In this document: positions 61,109 to 64,000 of the stretch, piece after piece
How the letters are laid out: every line of letters starts with the position of its first letter
Position numbering within the stretch: position 1 is the stretch's first letter
Assembly (NCBI GenBank): GCA_900114405.1
Contig: FOSY01000013.1
Coordinates: 14,231 to 78,230 of the forward strand
DNA length: 64,000 nt
Reading direction: 5' to 3'
From: Lachnospiraceae bacterium KH1T2
GTDB lineage: Bacteria > Bacillota > Clostridia > Lachnospirales > Lachnospiraceae
Made by a program: the position numbers and the translations under genes
Notes under the pieces: generated by a model
Told to the model about the DNA's origin: nothing
Databases searched by the model: none
Seen by the model: only the letters and a program-made list of their open reading frames with translations

Positions 61109-61205
61109 TCGACAAAATATTTAAATTTTTGACTATTATGCCCAATACAGCTATGTTTTTATTCAAAAACATCGACATTTTAAATGAATCAAGCATCTGA
61201 ATCAT
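61098..61205 (-). CDS. possible 35-residue peptide
   Basis: ATG at 61203-61205 follows AAAGGAGG by a 12-base gap and opens 35 codons (MIQMLDSFKMSMFLNKNIAV and a short hydrophobic tail). It lies between the NlpC/P60 terminator and the pflB control region and overlaps the second direct repeat. The strong ribosome site is the main support. Confidence 0.3.
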   Translation of the reverse strand: MIQMLDSFKMSMFLNKNIAVLGIIVKNLNILSRLA

Positions 61206-61251
61206 CGTATTTTCACACCTCCTTTGTAAAATTTGAATTTCCGATTTATAA

Positions 61252-61302
61252 GAAAAAAAGAGATCTCAGACAAGTGTATATAACACCTGCCGAGATCTCT
61301 TA
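61252..61302 (-). terminator. terminator of the NlpC/P60 gene
   Basis: AGAGATCTC/GAGATCTCT plus inner stem, then TTTTTTTC on the minus strand. Confidence 0.85.
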
Positions 61303-61305
61303 TTA

Positions 61306-62514
61306 TCATTCTGATATTACTCTTCTTACCGCTGCCGGTTTTCTATAGTATGCATTTGAAATCTTGATACCCGTTTTAGGGCTTGAAGCATTTATAACCT
61401 GTCCGCCGCCGATATAGATAGCCACGTGATTTATGCGTCCGTACTTCGCATAGAAGAACAGATCGCCCGGTTTAGCTTCGCTTGCAGAAATAGCTGTTCC
61501 GCATCTTGCCTGCTCTCTTGATGTTCTTGGAAGAGAGATTCCAAAGTTACGGAATACGCTCTGTACATAGCCTGAGCAGTCTGCACCCTTCGTAAGTGAT
61601 GTTCCTCCCCATACATATGGATTACCAAGGAACTTCTTAGAGAAGTTAACAAGGTTTACTCTAAGCTCTGAAACACCCTGACCATACTTAAGCTCTGCTG
61701 TAGAAAGAGCCTTCTCAAGCTTTATCTCAAAGTCGACATATTCTGCCTTTACCCAGCCTTCATCATCATCGATAGCTACTTTGATCCACTCGTCGCCTTC
61801 TTCACCCTCGGTTATCTCAAGTTCCTCGTCCATAGGAACCATTGTGAGACACTCAGAATCAGCACTTGCTTCTCCTCTTACGAAAAGTGTAGTTGTATTG
61901 ACCTTTGCAACGATAGTCTTTACTTCTTCCGCCTTGGCTCTTGCCTCATCTCCGGAAAGAAGGAAATCTGCCTTAACATAACCTTCTACAGAGCCAGACT
62001 TAATGTGGGACCAGCCATCCTTTGTCTCGATTATCTCACAGGCTGCATTTTTACGCATTTTACCAACGACTTCGCCGTTTTCTTCTGCAGTTTTGCGGAC
62101 ATTAAGGCTGTCTGCAACCTTTGCGATACCGAGATTCTTATATCCGGCAAGGTCGTCTTTCTCCGCTGCCGCCTTCTCTTCGACTTCTTCCGCGATCTCT
62201 TTGATAGACTTAGATGAACCTGCACCGGCACCGATCTCAGAAGCATCTACTGCTTTTTTGTCTTCATCAGATGATTCATCTTCAGACGCCTTGCTCTCCT
62301 CTGAAGCTGCATCCTCTTTATCTTCCTCTGCTTCCTCGACATCAGTTTCAGCTTTCTGCTCAGACGCCGCTGTATCAGCGTCTGCAACTGCAGTCACGTC
62401 GCCCTCGATAAGTGTTCCTGCACCAGCAGAATATCTGACCTTAGATGAAGCATATATAGTTGTAGGTATAAGTAAAAGCCCTGACATAAGAGCTATGATT
62501 ATCTTTTTATGCAT
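61306..62514 (-). CDS. secreted NlpC/P60 peptidoglycan hydrolase with two SH3 domains
   Basis: 402 residues from the ATG at 62512-62514 (AAAGGA 9 bases upstream). Sec signal peptide (about 1-23), an Ala/Glu/Asp-rich linker, two bacterial SH3 domains (about 130-195, 205-275) and an NlpC/P60 domain (about 285-402) with catalytic Cys in ADCSGY and His in NHVAIYIG. It cuts peptide links in the cell wall, as CwlO and LytE do. The promoter at 62571-62600 and a WalR-like box fit regulation by the WalRK system. Confidence 0.92.
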   Translation of the reverse strand: MHKKIIIALMSGLLLIPTTIYASSKVRYSAGAGTLIEGDVTAVADADTAASEQKAETDVEEAEEDKEDAASEESKASEDESSDEDKKAVDASEIGAGAGSSKSIKEIAEEVEEKAAAEKDDLAGYKNLGIAKVADSLNVRKTAEENGEVVGKMRKNAACEIIETKDGWSHIKSGSVEGYVKADFLLSGDEARAKAEEVKTIVAKVNTTTLFVRGEASADSECLTMVPMDEELEITEGEEGDEWIKVAIDDDEGWVKAEYVDFEIKLEKALSTAELKYGQGVSELRVNLVNFSKKFLGNPYVWGGTSLTKGADCSGYVQSVFRNFGISLPRTSREQARCGTAISASEAKPGDLFFYAKYGRINHVAIYIGGGQVINASSPKTGIKISNAYYRKPAAVRRVISE

Positions 62515-62570
62515 ACAAGCAATTCCTTTTGTATTAATTTGTAAACAATTATTAATTACGCACAAACTTG

Positions 62571-62600
62571 ATTATAGCGTTTTGTATACGGTTACGTCAA
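62571..62600 (-). promoter_or_regulatory. promoter of the NlpC/P60 gene
   Basis: TTGACG, 18-base spacer, TATAAT on the minus strand. Confidence 0.75.
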
Positions 62601-62608
62601 CGATATAA

Positions 62609-62625
62609 TGTTACAAAATTGTTAA
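62609..62625 (+). promoter_or_regulatory. WalR-like box
   Basis: TGTTAC-N5-TGTTAA fits the WalR/YycF direct-repeat form TGTWAH-N5-TGTWAH. It lies just upstream of the -35 of the NlpC/P60 gene, in the opposite orientation. Confidence 0.4.
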
Positions 62626-62780
62626 ATTTATATGTAACATTTTACTTTTAATTTATATCTCACTCGTTATGACAATCTCCGGCTGAGATATATGCTAACA
62701 GGTATCTGTTCCTTAAATATATCAGCGGCACTATCGTTGATCCCTCACCAGGTTTCGTGGGACAAAATTTGAATAATTTT

Positions 62781-62794
62781 TTGAGTTGAATCAA
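62781..62794. promoter_or_regulatory. FNR-type box upstream of the Crp/Fnr gene
   Basis: TTGAG-TTGA-ATCAA, one mismatch to TTGAT-N4-ATCAA. It lies 20 bases before a TATTAT -10 (62815-62820), about the activating distance. Confidence 0.55.
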
Positions 62795-62823
62795 AGACGG
62801 TACTATGGTATAAGTATTATAGT

Positions 62824-62837
62824 TTGACCGAAATCAA
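62824..62837. promoter_or_regulatory. second FNR-type box over the transcript start
   Basis: TTGAC-CGAA-ATCAA, one mismatch, centred 43 bases (about four turns) after the first box and just before the ribosome site. The position fits autorepression. Confidence 0.5.
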
Positions 62838-62853
62838 AAAGGAGTTGTTTCCT

Positions 62854-63537
62854 ATGGATGATTACATTTACAATATTGACTGTTTTGACACAGCTGCAGA
62901 GCAGATACCATTCCTCTCCAGCATGCCAAATACCCAGAAGAAATTATTGATCGATAATTCTACTAAAAAAGCAAAGCGAAAAGGCAGTTTTCTTTTTCGC
63001 GAAGGTGAAACAGTCGATGCACTTTACATTATCTTAGACGGAAGAGTTAAGCTCATGCGATACGATTCCGAAGGACGCGAGCAGATAGTCGGTATCTTTT
63101 CGAAAGGAGAAACTATCTGGGAAGGGCTTCTCATCGACGACAGCCAGTTCCCATACTCTGCCGTATGTCTTGAGAAATCACTTATATGCATCATCAACAA
63201 AAGTGATTTTACTAAGGTTTTAAGTGATTCAAATATTGCTCTTAATATAATCGCCATGCTCAGCCGCAAGCTGCATGACGCAAACGAGCGCAATCTTCTT
63301 CTTTCTACACGAGATCCCAAGACAAGACTTGCCGCATTTCTGATCTACCGCCAAAAGCGGGATCATGCAGACACTATAGACCTCCAGCTGAGCGATATAG
63401 CTGCAAGCCTCAGTATGCGGCCTGAAACTGTAAGTCGTAAGATCACCGAATTGATCGATGAAGGCCTCATCCGCCGAAGCGGCAAGAGCAGTATTAAGAT
63501 CTTAAATTTTGAAGGCTTGGAGGGATTAACAATATGA
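62854..63537 (+). CDS. Crp/Fnr-family transcriptional regulator
   Basis: 227 residues from ATG 62854 (GGAG 9 bases upstream; a TTG at 62824 lies in the box region and is not used). N-terminal cyclic-nucleotide-like beta barrel (about 25-130), dimer helix, and a winged helix (about 160-215) with recognition helix RPETVSRKI. Its E-x-x-S-R is the FNR signature for reading TTGAT. Only about three Cys are present and they do not form the usual four-Cys iron-sulfur set, so the signal is uncertain. It is followed by pflA with a four-base overlap. Confidence 0.88.
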   Translation: MDDYIYNIDCFDTAAEQIPFLSSMPNTQKKLLIDNSTKKAKRKGSFLFREGETVDALYIILDGRVKLMRYDSEGREQIVGIFSKGETIWEGLLIDDSQFPYSAVCLEKSLICIINKSDFTKVLSDSNIALNIIAMLSRKLHDANERNLLLSTRDPKTRLAAFLIYRQKRDHADTIDLQLSDIAASLSMRPETVSRKITELIDEGLIRRSGKSSIKILNFEGLEGLTI

Positions 63538-64000
63538 GCGATACAATCAAAGGAAGAATTCACTCTATCGAAACTTTCGGTTCCGTTGACGGACCTGGTG
63601 TAAGATTTGTTATCTTTGTAAAAGGCTGTATGATGCGCTGTCGCTACTGCCACAACGTAGATACATGGAACCCTGAGACCACAGATATGCGTACTGCCGA
63701 TGAACTTCTCGATATGGCTGAGCGATACAGAGCCTACTGGGGTAAAGACGGCGGTATCACCGTAAGCGGCGGTGAGCCCCTTCTGCAGATAGACTTCCTT
63801 CTGGATCTTTTCAAAAAAGCCAAGAAGCGTGGTATTAACACTACTATCGATACTGCACTCCAGCCCTTCAGCAGAGAAGAGCCGTTTTTCTCAAAGTTTA
63901 ATGAGCTAATGGAATACACCGATTTGCTTTTAGTTGACATAAAGCACATAGACCCAGAGCAGCACAAAAAACTCGTTGCGCAGCCTAATGACAATATCCT
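63534..64000 (+). CDS. pflA: pyruvate formate-lyase activating enzyme (3' end outside window)
   Basis: First 155 residues. The radical-SAM motif is GCMMRCRYCHN (C-x3-C-x2-C), with the leading FGSVDGPGVRFVIFVKGC typical of PflA. It uses S-adenosylmethionine and a 4Fe-4S cluster to make the glycyl radical in PFL. Start ATG 63534 overlaps the regulator stop (ATGA) and has GGAGG upstream, so regulator and activase are co-translated. The gene runs off the window. Confidence 0.95.
   Translation, partial: MSDTIKGRIHSIETFGSVDGPGVRFVIFVKGCMMRCRYCHNVDTWNPETTDMRTADELLDMAERYRAYWGKDGGITVSGGEPLLQIDFLLDLFKKAKKRGINTTIDTALQPFSREEPFFSKFNELMEYTDLLLVDIKHIDPEQHKKLVAQPNDNI

Noticed and set aside
62003..62608. 201-codon plus-strand ORF opposite the NlpC/P60 gene
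   Set aside because: It mirrors the Ala/Glu/Ser-rich linker of a clearly real gene; its Ser-rich product and lack of a ribosome site mark it as a shadow.
1..64000. tRNA, rRNA, CRISPR arrays, complete insertion sequences, prophage
   Set aside because: I looked for tRNA-like cloverleaves with conserved loops, rRNA blocks, regular repeats and transposase or phage genes and found none I can support; the four-arm element at 40732 lacks tRNA loop sequences.

Overview
The window looks like a chromosomal piece of a Clostridia member of the Lachnospiraceae type (Butyrivibrio or Oribacterium relatives; genus not decided). Reasons: AT-rich Firmicutes-style composition, strong GGAGG ribosome sites with occasional TTG starts, intrinsic terminators after most units, and gene content typical of anaerobic gut or rumen saccharolytic bacteria: pyruvate formate-lyase with its activase, a glucose PTS with a BglG-type antiterminator, an ABC-transport/beta-galactosidase operon, a very large secreted pectin methylesterase, and a Clostridia-type Tad pilus operon.

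Layout. 1-2.6 kb: two near-identical lipoprotein genes, a truncated third copy, and a membrane protein between them. 2.7-4.3 kb: a coiled-coil protein and a small ORF. 4.3-7.6 kb: glucose PTS IICBA plus antiterminator with a structured leader. 7.6-11.6 kb: a two-gene module of a tandem AAA+ ATPase and a Sel1/membrane/discoidin-like protein. 11.8-18.1 kb: solute-binding protein, two permeases and GH2 beta-galactosidase. 18.4-21.4 kb: three exported or membrane proteins and a possible IS66 relic. 21.5-29.2 kb: RHS polymorphic toxin with an AHH-like nuclease end and an Imm11-type immunity gene. 29.4-32.4 kb: an operon of HAD hydrolase, AraC regulator, unknown protein and a pseudo-receiver response regulator. 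32.5-33.8 kb: lysA-type decarboxylase. 33.9-39.0 kb: pectinesterase. 39.2-44.6 kb: HIT protein, MurG, a cloverleaf-like structured element, a chemoreceptor and a MATE transporter. 44.7-45.7 kb: flavodoxin-SCP2 fusion. 45.7-56.4 kb: rhomboid, FHA protein and the Tad pilus operon from one clear promoter. 56.5-58.5 kb: EAL phosphodiesterase. 58.7-64.0 kb: pflB, NlpC/P60 hydrolase, a Crp/Fnr regulator and pflA (cut by the window end).

How the genes work together. Sugar capture (pectinesterase, ABC importer, beta-galactosidase, glucose PTS) feeds mixed-acid fermentation through PFL. The Crp/Fnr regulator beside pflA carries the E-x-x-S-R recognition helix expected to read TTGAT-N4-ATCAA. A perfect such site lies in front of pflB, and two one-mismatch sites flank the regulator's own start, so a local autoregulated fermentation switch is proposed. 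Envelope functions (Tad pilus, chemoreceptor, degenerate-GGDEF/EAL protein, NlpC/P60 hydrolase with a WalR-like box) fit attachment and cell-wall remodelling.

The best candidates for undescribed biology are the four-arm structured element after murG (40732-40888), the AAA+/Sel1/discoidin module (7612-11636), the RHS toxin with plant-wall-enzyme-like modules, the Tad operon's pseudopilin with metal-site repeats, and the pseudo-receiver operon with its decayed paralogue.
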